A DNA stretch of 64,000 bases, taken from Gammaproteobacteria bacterium. Its GTDB lineage: Bacteria; Pseudomonadota; Gammaproteobacteria; Magnimaribacterales; AG-339-G14. Made by a program: the position numbers and the translations under genes. The notes under the pieces were generated by a model. That model was given only the letters and a program-made list of their open reading frames with translations, was not told the DNA's origin and ran no database searches. The stretch's first letter is position 1. Each line of letters begins with the position of its first letter. Below are positions 62,627 through 64,000 of the stretch, piece by piece. The stretch covers positions 205,014 through 269,013 of the forward strand of contig BPAJ01000002.1 of the NCBI GenBank assembly GCA_019652555.1. Reading direction: 5' to 3'.

Positions 62627-64000
62627 TTATTGCATTTTGTAATTAAAACCAACCTTGATAAATCGTCCCAAAGGATTATGAGTATTAGGGTCGTAACTCA
62701 TATCCCAATAAACAAATGGAGGTTTTTTATCGGTCAAGTTATAAACCGAAACAGAAAAATCAAAAGTTTTATCCCAGTTATAGGTATAAGTTGCATCCAA
62801 AGTTGTATGTGAAGTGCTTTGATTTCAGAAGACATTCTTCTACATCTTCATAAGCAGAAATATAATTTAGAGCCCCATAAAAGTTATGCTTGCTAGTTTT
62901 GTAATTTATAAAACCTTTTGCTTTTGTATTTGGCATTGAGCGACAACTATTAGATATATTGAAGAAGCCGTTGCAAGATAATGGATCTACTACTTGAACA
63001 CCATTTTTGAGGTAAGCAGCTACCTTATAGTCAATTATATAAGCTGCTTCCAGACCTGTAGAGATGGTACCAGCTCTGTAATCATCTTCATATTTAACAA
63101 AAATATCCAAACCATCTGTCTCAGTTTTGGGCCCGTTTACAAATAAAGTAGTAATTCTGTTGATTTCTGAAGCATCAAAAGTTCCGTCATTTATACCGCC
63201 TGGACCAAATACTTGTGTTCTTACTGCTGTCCTAAGGTCACCTCCAGCAGCATAAGCAGCTGCAAGTTTTGGAGCACTCTCTACAATGATTGGATTATCG
63301 AAAACAAAATTATAATAATCAAAAGTTGCCTGCCAGTTATCGGTACCAAAATCCGTGATTAAACCTAGATTAAATGTTGTTGCCTCTTCTGGATCTAAAT
63401 TTGTATTACCCGTTTTATCCACTGCTTTGAAAGCACCAGTCTGACCAATAAACTCTAGTTCTGTATACCTTTTATTCCATATTTCATCTGGGTGGGGCGC
63501 TCGAAATGTAGTTTGGCCAGTAAACCTGATCGTTAGGTCATCTGTAGCAATCCATCGCATGACAATCTTGGGATCTAATGAATTTACTTTATCGTAATCT
63601 TCGTATCTAAGTGCCAACTGCAAATCAAAATTATCAAGAAGAGGCAGAGCAAATTCAGCAAACAAAGAATCTATTTTTTGGTTGTCATCTCTACCAAAAG
63701 TTGGAGGTAAAAACATGAAAAGGCCGGTGGGATTATTGTTTAAACAATTTTCTCTTGAAGCTGTATTAGCGTTTAATGACGGCAGGTTACATGGATACAG
63801 GTCCCCATCAAAAATATTTTGCCGAGCATTATATGAATTCAGACCAGGTAACGCAGGAGAGGATTGTTTGATATTGTAGTCACGTCTTTCATAACCAAAT
63901 GCCCAAGCACCATCTCCTCCAGAAAAATTTCCCAAAAATCCTTGCAGGGTGAAATCTAAAGTCAACAAAGTAGATTCAGCTTCCACTCTTCCTGTATCAA
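62627..64000 (-). CDS. TonB-dependent receptor, 3' part, with a one-base frameshift
   Basis: The frame is open at the window edge and encodes beta-barrel strands of an outer-membrane receptor: TLDFTLQGFLGNFSGG, WAFGYERRDYNI, FAEFALPLLDNFDLQLALRYEDY (in blocks), TIRFTGQTTFRAPHPDEIWN, NLGLITDFGTDNWQATFDYYNF (in blocks) and GLDIFVKYED. It stops at 62778 in YNFGCNLYL, but another frame continues with TSHTTLDATYTYNWDKTFDF and ends with GRFIKVGFNYKMQ (stop 62627-62629), a normal receptor C-terminus with terminal aromatic. Removing one A from the AAA near 62817 joins them. The substrate is unknown. Confidence 0.85.

Overview
The window is a gene-dense, strongly AT-rich bacterial chromosome segment with short intergenic gaps, many overlapping stop/start junctions and several TTG or GTG starts. 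Gene content and order are gammaproteobacterial: fis-purH-purD, lptD-surA-pdxA-rsmA-apaH with amgK-murU divergent, gmk-rpoZ-spoT-recG, tesA divergent from ybbA-ybbP, rsmE-gshB-ruvX, rpe-trpEGDC, and dnaG-rpoD followed by a CAU-anticodon tRNA. A compact AT-rich marine gammaproteobacterium of the SAR86 type is my best guess. It is inferred from genome style, a membrane pyrophosphatase, a spinster-like transporter and a TonB receptor, not from a marker gene. I see no CRISPR array, insertion sequence, prophage or rRNA.

Layout. 1-1992: end of hisA, hisF, gpmA and a membrane rhodanese. 1989-5683: nitrogen control, with ntrC, ntrB and a type II (eukaryotic-like) glutamine synthetase preceded by two NtrC-like dyads. 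5676-9280: yqiA, a DUF1249 gene, an AlkA-like glycosylase, a COG3146 acyltransferase and ubiA. 9324-12793: rubredoxin, a dicarboxylate/glutamate symporter and membrane pyrophosphatase. 12801-20236: recG, ridA, spoT, rpoZ, gmk, then pyrE and riboflavin synthase, then yqeY-rpsU. 20301-22121: tsaD-folB-folK. 22104-27499: an MFS transporter, two MaoC-type hotdog proteins, an APH-family kinase, a pteridine-reductase-like SDR and a CCA-adding enzyme. 27496-33321: apaH, rsmA, pdxA, surA, lptD (nucleotide, ribosome, vitamin B6 and outer-membrane biogenesis). 33412-40850: an SDR, amgK-murU, rpe, a DUF192 gene and trpEGDC. 40854-44493: sixA-fis-purH-purD. 44535-50279: rsmE, gshB, ruvX, dnaG, rpoD and the tRNA. 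50333-64000: a more accessory stretch with a CotH-like lipoprotein, two tandem Coq4-like genes, an acyl-CoA dehydrogenase, a PQQ-type sugar dehydrogenase, unknown membrane and hotdog proteins, a DUF1330 gene with a small membrane ORF, a PepE-like peptidase, ybbAP/tesA and the 3' part of a TonB receptor gene.

Main points. NtrC has GAFKGA in place of the sigma-54 contact motif GAFTGA, and the glnII upstream region has NtrC-like dyads but no visible -24/-12 promoter, so this circuit may not use sigma-54. Four genes in the last 16 kb are broken as written: rpoD by a one-base shift, the CotH lipoprotein with its lipobox one frame away from its body, the acyl-CoA dehydrogenase by a TGA inside a 25-bp direct repeat, and the TonB receptor by one extra base. 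Because rpoD is essential, sequence error is a leading explanation for at least that lesion. Several core enzymes carry unusual residues: LptD lacks C-terminal cysteines, DnaG has a CPFC zinc site, and the CCA enzyme has Glu in place of its first metal-binding Asp. No stretch over 300 bases lacks a gene.
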